This document shows, piece by piece, positions 19,035 to 26,954 of a stretch of 49,266 nt of DNA. The notes below the pieces were generated by a model. It was not told the DNA's origin, did no database searches, and was given only the letters and a program-made list of their open reading frames with translations. Positions within the stretch are counted from its first letter, which is position 1. Every line of letters begins with the position of its first letter. The stretch spans positions 1-49,266 of the forward strand of contig JAUYSP010000061.1 of the NCBI GenBank assembly GCA_030696305.1, in the 5' to 3' direction. The DNA is from Legionellaceae bacterium. Lineage in GTDB: Bacteria; Pseudomonadota; Gammaproteobacteria; Legionellales; Legionellaceae. Both the position numbers and the translations under genes were made by a program.

Positions 19035-20027
19035 ATGACCAAACCGACTGTGCAAGAACATATACTTGAATTAAATGCTTATTTAAATTCCCGCATTCTC
19101 GGTCAATCAAGCTTAGTATCGCGTCTCCTTATCGCGTTACTTGCAGACGGTCATTTATTAGTTGAAGGCGCGCCTGGTTTGGCAAAAACGCGTGCTGTAA
19201 AAGAACTATCAGCAGGTGTAGAGGGTTCGTTCCATCGCATTCAATTTACGCCTGATTTGTTACCAGGCGATTTGACTGGAACGGACGTCTATCACCCGGA
19301 AGATGGCTCTTTTGTTTTTTTACCTGGACCCATTTTTCATAATATGGTTTTGGCCGATGAAATTAATCGAGCACCGGCAAAAGTTCAATCGGCTTTATTA
19401 GAAGCAATGGCAGAACGCCAAGTCACCATTGGTAGTAAAACCTATCCATTACCCGAATTATTTTTGGTAATGGCAACACAAAATCCAATCGAGCAAGAGG
19501 GCACGTACCCATTACCAGAAGCCCAATTAGATCGATTTTTAATGTATGTTACGATTGCTTATCCAGATGAAGCGGTTGAGCATGATATTCTTGCCTTAGC
19601 ACAACAAGAAGCAAAAAACGCTAACGTGTTAAATAAAAAAGAGCCTTCAACACTGACGTTAGACCCGCTTCCGCAGCGCACCTTATTTGAAGCTCGTCAA
19701 CAAGTATTGAATGTCCATACCAGTGAAGCGTTAGAACGATATATCGTGCAATTAGTTGTAGCTACTCGAAATCCAACCCCATACAGTTCCGAATTAAGCC
19801 GTTGGTTGCGTTTTGGAGCAAGCCCAAGAGCAACCATCGCCCTTGATAGATGTTCTAAAGCTCACGCTTGGCTTGCTGGCCGTGACTATGTCACACCAGA
19901 GGATATCCATATCATCGCACATGACGTGTTAAGACATCGTATTTTATTAACCTTCGAAGCAGAGGCAGAAGGCGTGAGTCGTGATGATTTCGTGAATGAA
20001 CTTCTCCGCTTGGTAGCCGTACCATAA
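19035..20027 (+). CDS. MoxR-family AAA+ ATPase
   Basis: A 330-aa AAA+ chaperone of the MoxR family, which acts with VWA-domain partners to mature or remodel proteins. Walker A is GAPGLAKTRAV and Walker B MVLADEINRAPAKVQSALLEAMAE, with sensor region FLVMATQNPIEQEGTYPLPEAQLDRF split across the strand after it. The C-terminal lid includes GASPRATIALDRCSKAHAWL. Length is typical. Its partners follow directly: DUF58, DUF4381, BatA, BatB, BatC and BatD, all with short gaps or overlaps. It starts five bases after the cold-shock-domain gene. Confidence 0.95.
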   Translation: MTKPTVQEHILELNAYLNSRILGQSSLVSRLLIALLADGHLLVEGAPGLAKTRAVKELSAGVEGSFHRIQFTPDLLPGDLTGTDVYHPEDGSFVFLPGPIFHNMVLADEINRAPAKVQSALLEAMAERQVTIGSKTYPLPELFLVMATQNPIEQEGTYPLPEAQLDRFLMYVTIAYPDEAVEHDILALAQQEAKNANVLNKKEPSTLTLDPLPQRTLFEARQQVLNVHTSEALERYIVQLVVATRNPTPYSSELSRWLRFGASPRATIALDRCSKAHAWLAGRDYVTPEDIHIIAHDVLRHRILLTFEAEAEGVSRDDFVNELLRLVAVP

Positions 20028-20037
20028 AAAGAGGGCA

Positions 20038-20955
20038 ATGATGGATGGGTTATTCGTTACATTATCCGACTTAATTGCTTTACAAAGCCACGCTCAAAGT
20101 GTGCGTTATCCCCCAGATGGGCACGCACTGCGACCCGGTCAACACAAATCCAAATTACGCGGAAGGGGGATGGATTTCTCTGAAGCCCGTAATTATCAGG
20201 CAGGTGATGAGATTCGGCATATGGAATGGCGGGTAACAGCACGTACGGGGCGACCTCACGTTAAAGTATATCAAGAAGAGCGCGAACGGCCTGTGGTCAT
20301 ACTCACTGATTTTAATCCCTCAATGTATTTCGGTACTCGCATTGCATTTAAATCGGTAGTCGCGGCCCGACTTGCAGCCGTATTAGCATGGACTGCTGCT
20401 AAACAGGGTGATCGTGTCGGGGGGTTATTATTTTCCCCACGCGCCCATCATGAGTTCACGCCTCGCTCTCGTCATACAGGGGTGCTCCCCCTATTAGCTA
20501 GTTTGAGTCAATATACTCAACTCGATGTGGATAAATCATTATCATCATTTAATCCACAATCTTTTAATCATGCCTTATTACGGCTGCGACGCGTTGCCAA
20601 ACCAGGGAGCATTTTAGTTTTAATCAGTGATTTCTATAATATGAATCCTGATATGGAGCAGCACCTGAACCGTTTACGTAGTCACAATGACATTTTAGCT
20701 TATCATATCTGCGACCCGCTGGAGCTTGCTCCACCGCCACCGCAGCAATATGCGATGACAGATGGGAATAAAGAGTTATTATTAGATACAACGATCGATT
20801 CCATTCGTTTTGGTTATCAATTTTCTTGCGAACAACGCATTAATTCGATACAAACTCAACTCAAACGCTTAAAAATTCAATATGTACAGGTCACAGCTAA
20901 TACAAATCTTTCGGCTTTAGTAAAACGAACGTTTCCTAGGAGACCGCATGGATAA
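20038..20955 (+). CDS. DUF58 domain protein of the MoxR/Bat operon
   Basis: A 305-aa DUF58 protein with a degenerate VWA fold. The hallmark segment GRGMDFSEARNYQAGDEIRH followed by MEWRVTARTGRPHVKVYQEE is present, then VVILTDFNPSM as VWA strand 1 and SILVLISDFYNM. Such proteins invariably sit downstream of moxR and are thought to be its client or adaptor. GAGGG precedes two tandem ATGs (20038 and 20041); either could be used. It overlaps the next gene by eight bases. Confidence 0.93.
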   Translation: MMDGLFVTLSDLIALQSHAQSVRYPPDGHALRPGQHKSKLRGRGMDFSEARNYQAGDEIRHMEWRVTARTGRPHVKVYQEERERPVVILTDFNPSMYFGTRIAFKSVVAARLAAVLAWTAAKQGDRVGGLLFSPRAHHEFTPRSRHTGVLPLLASLSQYTQLDVDKSLSSFNPQSFNHALLRLRRVAKPGSILVLISDFYNMNPDMEQHLNRLRSHNDILAYHICDPLELAPPPPQQYAMTDGNKELLLDTTIDSIRFGYQFSCEQRINSIQTQLKRLKIQYVQVTANTNLSALVKRTFPRRPHG

Positions 20956-21472
20956 GTTTAATGCCGCATTGGATGCATCTGTTTTAACGCAATTAAGAGA
21001 TATTCACTTACCCGCTGAGATCAACCATTGGTGGCCATTGGCCCCAGGTTGGTACATACTTATGTTATTTTTAATCATAACAAGCACAAGCGCTATTTTT
21101 TTAACCAAACGGTATTTATCCCGACAATACATTAAAAAACAAGCATTAAATGTATTAACCACCATAGAAAAAGAACAACGCATGACTCCTAACAGCCAAC
21201 GTGCTAGTGCCGCTGTTTCTGAGCTATTAAAGCGTGTAGCCCTAGCTCGTTATTCGCGAGAAGAAATAGCCGGATTACATGGAGAAGATTGGTTAACTTT
21301 TTTATTAAGTCATGACGTAAAAAATGCACAAGATAGGGATTGGTCTTCCATTCGGAAAGCTTTACTGGAATATCCATATCAACCGCCTCATCAGCATAAC
21401 TTGAATCAATTGTTTCACTTTGCTCGACAGTGGATAGAAAATCAAACCGCCGAACGGAGTACCCATGTTTGA
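20948..21472 (+). CDS. DUF4381 membrane protein of the Bat operon
   Basis: A 174-aa protein with one membrane segment (YILMLFLIITSTSAIFLTKR) after a short N-terminus with LRDIHLPAEINHWWPLAPGW, the DUF4381 signature. The cytoplasmic part is helical and contains LLKRVALARYSREEIAGLHG. This family is found between DUF58 and BatA genes in gammaproteobacterial Bat operons; its molecular role is not established. Both ends overlap neighbours (eight bases each), implying coupled translation. Confidence 0.9.
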   Translation: MDKFNAALDASVLTQLRDIHLPAEINHWWPLAPGWYILMLFLIITSTSAIFLTKRYLSRQYIKKQALNVLTTIEKEQRMTPNSQRASAAVSELLKRVALARYSREEIAGLHGEDWLTFLLSHDVKNAQDRDWSSIRKALLEYPYQPPHQHNLNQLFHFARQWIENQTAERSTHV

Positions 21473-22490
21473 ATTTGCTTTGCCTTGGGCGCTTATCGTT
21501 ATTCCATTACCTTTTTTTATCTGGTTTCTACTTCCCCGCGCCTCGTTACAACTATCAGTTGCTTTAAAAGCACCCTTTTTTAATGACATGATGTCGCTTG
21601 TTGATAACGGAAAACGAGCGATTAATAAGCAGGGATATTTTTTACCACTATTTATCAGTTGGTGTTTTTTGGTTTTTGCACTAGCAGGTCCACGATGGAT
21701 TGGTCCTCCTCGTCAGTTAGCCCATGAAGGGTACAACATCATGCTAGCATTAGATATATCACCCAGCATGGGTATCAATGATATGAAATTCAATGGACGT
21801 CGTGCAACTCGGCTATCTATAGTCAAGCGGGCAGCTCACCAATTTGTGCAAGACCGACATGGAGATAAAGTTGGTTTAATTCTATTTGGAGAGCAAGCTT
21901 ATTTACTTACACCGTTAACCTATGATCGCCGTAATGTGCTGATGCGTTTAGACGATACGTCTGTTGGTTTAGCAGGAAAATCAACCTCCCTTGGCGATGC
22001 ATTAGGCCTCGCGATCAAACGTTTACAACATGTGCCGACTAGTGGCCGTGTGATTATTTTATTGACGGATGGCGCAAGTAATTCGGGTGTTGTTCCGCCA
22101 TTAAAAGCTGCAGAACTTGCTCGTATTGATGGCATAAAAGTTTACACCATTGGATTACACTCCGAAATTGATCCTCAATCCTTCAGCGGTATGTTTTTGA
22201 ATTCAAATGGCTCAGCCGATTTGGATGAAGACACGCTTAAATCAATCGCAAAAATCACAGGTGGGGCTTACTTCCGGGCCTCTAATCTACAATCGTTACA
22301 GCGTATTTATCACCATATTGATAAAATGACTCGCGTGTCGCAAGAACAAGCAAGCATTCGGCCTCAACATGAATATTATCCTTGGTTTTTAGCGGTTGGA
22401 CTTGGATTATTTTTATATGTCCTTGCACGTCAAAGCAGTTTATTACCTACGTTACCATTTTCAACGCGATCTGGAGGAGGTGAGTCATGA
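21465..22490 (+). CDS. batA: BatA-like VWA-domain membrane protein
   Basis: A 341-aa inner-membrane protein with N-terminal hydrophobic segments (LIVIPLPFFIWFLLP, FISWCFLVFALAGPRW), a central VWA domain, and a C-terminal membrane segment (FLAVGLGLFLYVLA). The metal-ion-dependent adhesion site is intact: MLALDISPSMGINDM (DxSxS), with the downstream conserved Thr and Asp in the LTDGASNSG region. Bat proteins form envelope complexes linked to stress tolerance. It overlaps DUF4381 by eight bases and BatB by four. Confidence 0.94.
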   Translation: MFEFALPWALIVIPLPFFIWFLLPRASLQLSVALKAPFFNDMMSLVDNGKRAINKQGYFLPLFISWCFLVFALAGPRWIGPPRQLAHEGYNIMLALDISPSMGINDMKFNGRRATRLSIVKRAAHQFVQDRHGDKVGLILFGEQAYLLTPLTYDRRNVLMRLDDTSVGLAGKSTSLGDALGLAIKRLQHVPTSGRVIILLTDGASNSGVVPPLKAAELARIDGIKVYTIGLHSEIDPQSFSGMFLNSNGSADLDEDTLKSIAKITGGAYFRASNLQSLQRIYHHIDKMTRVSQEQASIRPQHEYYPWFLAVGLGLFLYVLARQSSLLPTLPFSTRSGGGES

Positions 22491-23416
22491 GCTACTTTCA
22501 TTTTCTCAGACCCGCATGGTTTGTGATGATCTTACCTCTAGTCATGCTTGGATATAATTTATTAAGTCAAAAATCAGCTATACAAACGTGGCGTCATGCA
22601 TGTGATGCACATTTATTGCCTCATTTATTACACATTCATGGCAAAAGTACACGCGGTTGGCCATTGGGGATTCTGATGCTCAGTAGCTTATGCATAATTA
22701 TTGCGTTAGCAGGACCCACCTGGTCACGTATGCCAGTGCCAACTTATCAACACATTCAACCCAGAGTGTTATTGCTTGACATGTCTGATGACATGTTAGA
22801 AGAAGATTTATCACCAAATCGTCTAACTCGTGCAAAATTCAAACTTCACGACTTATTACAACAGAGTCATTCAGGACAATTTGGTTTAATTGCTTATACC
22901 GGACAGTCATTCATCGTTTCGCCATTAACCGACGATGGGCAGACTATCGACGCGCTATTACCGTCTCTCATACCATCCATTATGCCTATTGGTGGTAATC
23001 AATTAGAACTTGCTTTAGAAGAAGCTAAATCACTGATAGCCGAAAGTGGCTCTCAATCGGGTGAATTATTAGTTTTTACAGCGCGCATTCCCTCCTCTGC
23101 AGCAGTCAATGCAGCGCAAGATCTTGGAAACCATCATTTTCATGTCTCTATCATGCCAATGCTCGATGATAAAACTGCACTCCCTCTTTTCCAACCCCTG
23201 GCCAGAGCTGGGCGCGGTAAAGTGGTTACACTAACTCATAATGATAGTGACATTCAACAATGGTTAGCATCAACCCGCACAAAAGCCACTTACCAAACAA
23301 ATGATTTGGACGATATTCCACTATGGCGGGATGAAGGGCGCTGGTTTATCATTCCAGCGTTGATATTATTATTACCCGCATTTTGGCGCGGTTGGTTGCA
23401 AAGGATCCATACATGA
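22487..23416 (+). CDS. batB: BatB-like VWA-domain membrane protein
   Basis: A 309-aa protein related to BatA: N-terminal hydrophobic segments, VWA domain, C-terminal membrane segment (WFIIPALILLLPAFWRGW). The MIDAS strand reads LLLDMSDDMLEEDLSPNRLT, that is D-x-S-x-D instead of D-x-S-x-S. Metal coordination may therefore differ from BatA. The rest of the domain (FGLIAYTGQSFIVSPLTDD) is normal. It overlaps BatA by four bases and BatC by four (ATGA). Confidence 0.92.
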   Translation: MSYFHFLRPAWFVMILPLVMLGYNLLSQKSAIQTWRHACDAHLLPHLLHIHGKSTRGWPLGILMLSSLCIIIALAGPTWSRMPVPTYQHIQPRVLLLDMSDDMLEEDLSPNRLTRAKFKLHDLLQQSHSGQFGLIAYTGQSFIVSPLTDDGQTIDALLPSLIPSIMPIGGNQLELALEEAKSLIAESGSQSGELLVFTARIPSSAAVNAAQDLGNHHFHVSIMPMLDDKTALPLFQPLARAGRGKVVTLTHNDSDIQQWLASTRTKATYQTNDLDDIPLWRDEGRWFIIPALILLLPAFWRGWLQRIHT

Positions 23417-24282
23417 AGATGCAGCGTCTATTTATCTTGTGTGCTTGCCTTTCTCTAAATACAGCTCATGCCTTTCGTTGGCAAGATTTGTGGCAAAACA
23501 GCGATTCTCAAGCTCAACAAATGATGAATAAAAAGCAATACAAAGAAGCACAAAAAACGTTTAAACGAAGCGACTGGCGCGCCGCCGCCGCATTTCGTGC
23601 CGGAGATTTTCAACAAGCTTCATCACTCTATCTTCAGTCTAAACAAGCTGATAATTTTTACAATGCAGGCAATGCCTTAGCCCATTTGGGACAATATAAA
23701 CAGGCAATTGAAGCATACAATAAAGCATTGAAATTAGATAAAACCAATAAAGACGCACAACATAATCGAAACATTGTTGAAGCGCTTTTAAAAAAGCAAC
23801 CCCCCTCAAAAAATCAGGATAAGCAAAATCAGGATAAACAAAATCAAGATAAGCAAAATCAAGATAAGCAAAATCAAGATAAGCAAAATCAAGATAAGCA
23901 AAATCAAGATAAGCAAAATCAAGATAAACAAAATCAAGATAAGCAAAATCAAGATAAGCAAAATCAAGATAAACAAAATCAAGATAAACAAAATCAAGAT
24001 AAACAAAATCAAGATAAGCAAAATCAAGATAAGCAAAATCAAGATAAGCAAAATCAAGATAAACAAGATAAACAAGATAAACAAGATCAAGATAAACAAG
24101 ATCCTGCTCAGAAAGATCAGCAAGAAGAAAATCAAAAAAATGAATCTAAAAAATCCGAACAGTCGAAAAATAATCAAGAGCAACAAGCAAAAGAACAATG
24201 GTTAAAAATGATTCCTGATGATCCTGGCGGCTTATTACGAGAAAAATTTTTACGTGATTATTTACGCAAGCGAGGTGAATAA
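23413..24282 (+). CDS. batC: BatC-like TPR protein with an NQDKQ tandem repeat
   Basis: A 289-aa exported protein. A signal peptide (LFILCACLSLNTAHA) is followed by TPR helices (FYNAGNALAHLGQYKQAIEA), a long hydrophilic repeat of NQDKQ (from residue 134, about 85 residues), and the conserved family tail EQWLKMIPDDPGGLLREKFL. The open frame begins at TTG 23383, but ATG 23413 forms an ATGA overlap with batB. BatC/BatE proteins scaffold Bat complexes in the periplasm. The repeat replaces the usual low-complexity linker and is encoded by a 15-bp minisatellite, so length variation would stay in frame. Confidence 0.9.
   Translation: MKMQRLFILCACLSLNTAHAFRWQDLWQNSDSQAQQMMNKKQYKEAQKTFKRSDWRAAAAFRAGDFQQASSLYLQSKQADNFYNAGNALAHLGQYKQAIEAYNKALKLDKTNKDAQHNRNIVEALLKKQPPSKNQDKQNQDKQNQDKQNQDKQNQDKQNQDKQNQDKQNQDKQNQDKQNQDKQNQDKQNQDKQNQDKQNQDKQNQDKQNQDKQNQDKQDKQDKQDQDKQDPAQKDQQEENQKNESKKSEQSKNNQEQQAKEQWLKMIPDDPGGLLREKFLRDYLRKRGE
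23812..24062 (+). repeat. 15-bp tandem repeat (NQDKQ minisatellite) inside batC
   Basis: After an initial AATCAGGAT, sixteen consecutive 15-bp units AARCAAAATCARGAT run from 23821 to 24060. Only the AAG/AAA and CAG/CAA third positions vary. A degenerate KQD/DQD tail follows to about 24100. The unit is a multiple of three. The long antisense frame opposite it is an artefact of the repeat. Confidence 0.95.
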
Positions 24283-26075
24283 TGATGCGACGTTTATTTT
24301 CTTTATATTGGATAATCAAGTTTTTAAATTTGACAAACGAGAAAACCGACGCCCCGCGGCTTGACCGCGGGGTCCATGGTTATACCGAGATCGCTGGATC
24401 CCGCGGTCAAACCGCGGGAAGTCGACATTTTGGAAATTCACGAACAAAAAACTTGATCATCCAGTTATTTCTATTATTCTCCTGCTGCTGGAATATCGCT
24501 ATTGCCGCGGTTGCAATCGAAATATCTCCAGCAACGATTACAATAGCTGATTTAGTACGAGTTACATTAACGCTCGATGCCGACAATCGCACCTTACCCG
24601 ATTTAACCCCTTTATCTCAGGATTTTAACATTATAGGTACAGAACGCCACGTATCGTATACCATGATAAATGGCCAAGCTCGCTCGATAAATCAATGGAG
24701 CATTGTGTTAAAACCTAAAAGAATTGGCGTATTACCTATCCCCGCCATTCAAATTGGCCAAGAACACTCGTTACCCAGTCAAGTTACCGTTACCCCAGGT
24801 TCCACCCAGTCGAGTAACAATCCTGATAACACAGACAGCGCTGACAAATCCTTATTAATTGCCGAAGTGGATCAAACAAAACCGTTTATCAATCAACAAG
24901 TCATTTACACCGTAAAATTATTAAATCGTCAACATTTAGTCGACGCGCAATATCAACCCCCACATATCGAGGATGCCTTATTAATTCCCCTTGGAGACGG
25001 GCGTCATTATCAAACTGTCATGAACAAACAAATTTATGAAGTAGAAGAGCAGCAGTACGCGATTTTTCCGCAAAAAAAAGGGCATGTATCCATCTCTCCA
25101 CCCTCTTTTAATGCATTAGTATATGACGATTTTTCTCCAAAACGGGTTGAGCTACGCGCAAAATCAATTAGCCTCGCTGTTGAACCGCTGCCACCTAATC
25201 AGACCTATCAAAATTGGCTACCAGCCAAAAAAGTGCGCCTGACTGAATCGTATGGCAATAGCGCCACCACTTTTTTAGAGGGTGATACGATCGTTCGCAC
25301 AATTACCTTAGAAGCACAAGGATTGATTGCCCAGCTACTCCCATCGCTAGCCTTTACCAACAGCGAACAATATAACGTCTATCCAGATAAACCCTCAATT
25401 CAAAACAATTTAAAACAAAACGAATTGTGGGGTAGTAGCAACCTCACAGTAACTTATGTCCTATCTAAAGCTGGCAAGGTCACTTTACCAGCCATTCAAG
25501 TACCTTGGTATAATAGCGAGACAAAACAGTATGAAATTGCCACCACACCCGAGCACACTATCACAGTAAACGCTAAAGCTGGCTCCGTATCAACTAAGAA
25601 AATCACTACTACTAAAGAGCCCAAAACTGCTGTGAAAATAAAAAATTCCACTATTTCAGCGAAAAATTACTTTAGTTTAATCTGGATGGCGATTATTGGT
25701 GTTTTATTCTTTGTAATTGTATGGCTATGGAAAAAATTTACATTAAAATCAAAAAAACATCCGGCTAAACCCCATCCTCTTCGTGCCGCATGTAAAATGA
25801 ATGATCCTCAGCGTGCACGGGCAGCCTTAATGGACTGGGCAAAAACATGCTGGCCTAATAAGACTATTTTGAATTTAAGTGATATTCCCGTAAGCAATCT
25901 GGAATTCCAAAAAGAATTAGCCCTATTATCCTCAGTCCTGTACGCTCGAAACAATGTTGAATGGACAGGTAATAAACTATGGGAAAGTTTTTGCGCCTTG
26001 AAATCAAAACGCAAAACGACGAATAAAAAGAGAAAACAAGATTTACCCCCGATAAATCCAAAGCAACGCTCCTAG
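24282..26075 (+). CDS. batD: BatD-like protein with a palindromic element in its N-terminal codons
   Basis: A 597-aa protein: signal segment (IIQLFLLFSCCWNIAIAAVA, about 59-78), tandem beta-rich periplasmic domains (ATITIADLVRVTLTLDADN; DQTKPFINQQVIYTVKLLN), a membrane helix (LIWMAIIGVLFFVIVWLWKK) and a C-terminal cytoplasmic helical region (ARAALMDWAKTCWP), as in BatD. Between the start codon and the signal segment lie about 26 residues (APRLDRGVHGYTEIAGSRGQ...) encoded by a GC-rich double-hairpin element, so the leader is about 58 residues too long. An in-frame TTG at 24453 could start translation after the insert. The start overlaps the batC stop (TAATG). The stop codon lies in the inverted-repeat end at 26073. 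Confidence 0.9.
   Translation: MMRRLFSLYWIIKFLNLTNEKTDAPRLDRGVHGYTEIAGSRGQTAGSRHFGNSRTKNLIIQLFLLFSCCWNIAIAAVAIEISPATITIADLVRVTLTLDADNRTLPDLTPLSQDFNIIGTERHVSYTMINGQARSINQWSIVLKPKRIGVLPIPAIQIGQEHSLPSQVTVTPGSTQSSNNPDNTDSADKSLLIAEVDQTKPFINQQVIYTVKLLNRQHLVDAQYQPPHIEDALLIPLGDGRHYQTVMNKQIYEVEEQQYAIFPQKKGHVSISPPSFNALVYDDFSPKRVELRAKSISLAVEPLPPNQTYQNWLPAKKVRLTESYGNSATTFLEGDTIVRTITLEAQGLIAQLLPSLAFTNSEQYNVYPDKPSIQNNLKQNELWGSSNLTVTYVLSKAGKVTLPAIQVPWYNSETKQYEIATTPEHTITVNAKAGSVSTKKITTTKEPKTAVKIKNSTISAKNYFSLIWMAIIGVLFFVIVWLWKKFTLKSKKHPAKPHPLRAACKMNDPQRARAALMDWAKTCWPNKTILNLSDIPVSNLEFQKELALLSSVLYARNNVEWTGNKLWESFCALKSKRKTTNKKRKQDLPPINPKQRS
24348..24424. repeat. Double-hairpin palindromic element inserted in batD
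   Basis: Two perfect 8-bp stems, CCCCGCGG/CCGCGGGG (24352-24372) and CCCGCGGT/ACCGCGGG (24400-24418), lie in arms that are also inverted repeats of each other. A related copy lies at 44853-44951 in an intergenic region. It is far more GC-rich than its surroundings and is read through in frame, as with Rickettsia palindromic elements, although homology to those is not claimed. Confidence 0.85.
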
Positions 26076-26092
26076 GTTCTGTACACTTATCT
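26073..26092 (+). repeat. Left end of inverted repeat flanking the SGNH/acyltransferase cassette
   Basis: TAGGTTCTGTACACTTATCT. It matches the reverse complement of 29124-29143 at 18 of 20 bases. Its first three bases are the batD stop codon. Bases 26093-26292 hold no gene I can support. Confidence 0.7.
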
Positions 26093-26292
26093 CATCCATT
26101 CTAAAATGGCGCCCTAAGCAATCGGAGAAATACACCTACTCAGCAAAAATAAAATTATGGAAGATAGCAGCATGATGCGTTACATTGTATTCTCTATTGG
26201 ACAATTCTTTTCTTCAGATGTTTCCACGCTAAAAATTAAGTTATGCTGCGCGCGGGTACAATCTGAAGTTTGATGCTTCGGCAGGGGGCATT

Positions 26293-26940
26293 GTGTTTGC
26301 ACGTTTTATTCTCACGTTATGGATTCTTGTCATGGCAGTAGCTACTGCTGGTTGCCGGCAATCGTCGCCGATTATCTGTTTTGGTGCAAGCTTAACACAG
26401 GGTAAAGGCGCAAAGGCTGGACATGATTATCCGTCACAGTTGAGAAAAATGGTAAGTGTGCCGGTTATTAATGCAGGCATCAGTGGTAATACGACACGCG
26501 ATGAATTGGCGAGATTGGATCACGATGTGTTAACACATAATCCACAAATGGTTATTGTTACTCAACGAAATAATGATTGTAAAAAAAATATTTCCAAACA
26601 AGAAACATTAAAAAACCTAGACACTATGATTGATAAAATACAACGGCACGGTGCAATCGCTGTGTTAATAACCTTCGAACCTAGTGATATGAAGTGCTCT
26701 TATACGAACGATTTTAAAAAACTGATGCGTAGAAGGCGTGCCTTATTAATCGAAAATGTTCTGAATGATGTAAAATTAAATCCGCAATACATGCATGATC
26801 ATATTCATCCAAACAACGCAGGCTACTTATTGCTTGCTGAACGGGTATATAAATCTATTAAACCGTATTTTACACACAACCGGAAGGAGAATTCTCCAAC
26901 TGAGTTGGGGGTGTTGAATCGCTCCGGCTTACTTGATTAA
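26293..26940 (+). CDS. SGNH/GDSL-family esterase, probable lipoprotein
   Basis: A 215-aa TesA-like SGNH hydrolase. An N-terminal hydrophobic leader ends TAGC (Cys21, an imperfect lipobox). Block I is FGASLTQGKGA with the catalytic Ser33 kept and the preceding Asp of GDSL changed to Ala. Block II is INAGISGNTT, block III NND and block V HDHIHPNNAGY with the catalytic Asp and His. It would hydrolyse ester or acyl groups at the cell envelope. GTG start with AGGGGG six bases upstream. It is followed after 14 bases by an O-acyltransferase, suggesting opposite or successive steps in glycan acylation. Both genes lie inside a 3.1-kb inverted-repeat bracket. Confidence 0.78.
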   Translation: MFARFILTLWILVMAVATAGCRQSSPIICFGASLTQGKGAKAGHDYPSQLRKMVSVPVINAGISGNTTRDELARLDHDVLTHNPQMVIVTQRNNDCKKNISKQETLKNLDTMIDKIQRHGAIAVLITFEPSDMKCSYTNDFKKLMRRRRALLIENVLNDVKLNPQYMHDHIHPNNAGYLLLAERVYKSIKPYFTHNRKENSPTELGVLNRSGLLD

Positions 26941-26954
26941 TAAATAGGTTGCGT

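Noticed and set aside
23812-24062. Possible CRISPR array
   Set aside because: Units are contiguous 15-mers without spacers and encode an in-frame peptide repeat.
23806-24198. 130-codon antisense ORF made almost only of Ile and Leu
   Set aside because: It is the complement of the NQDKQ minisatellite; any frame opposite such a repeat stays open.
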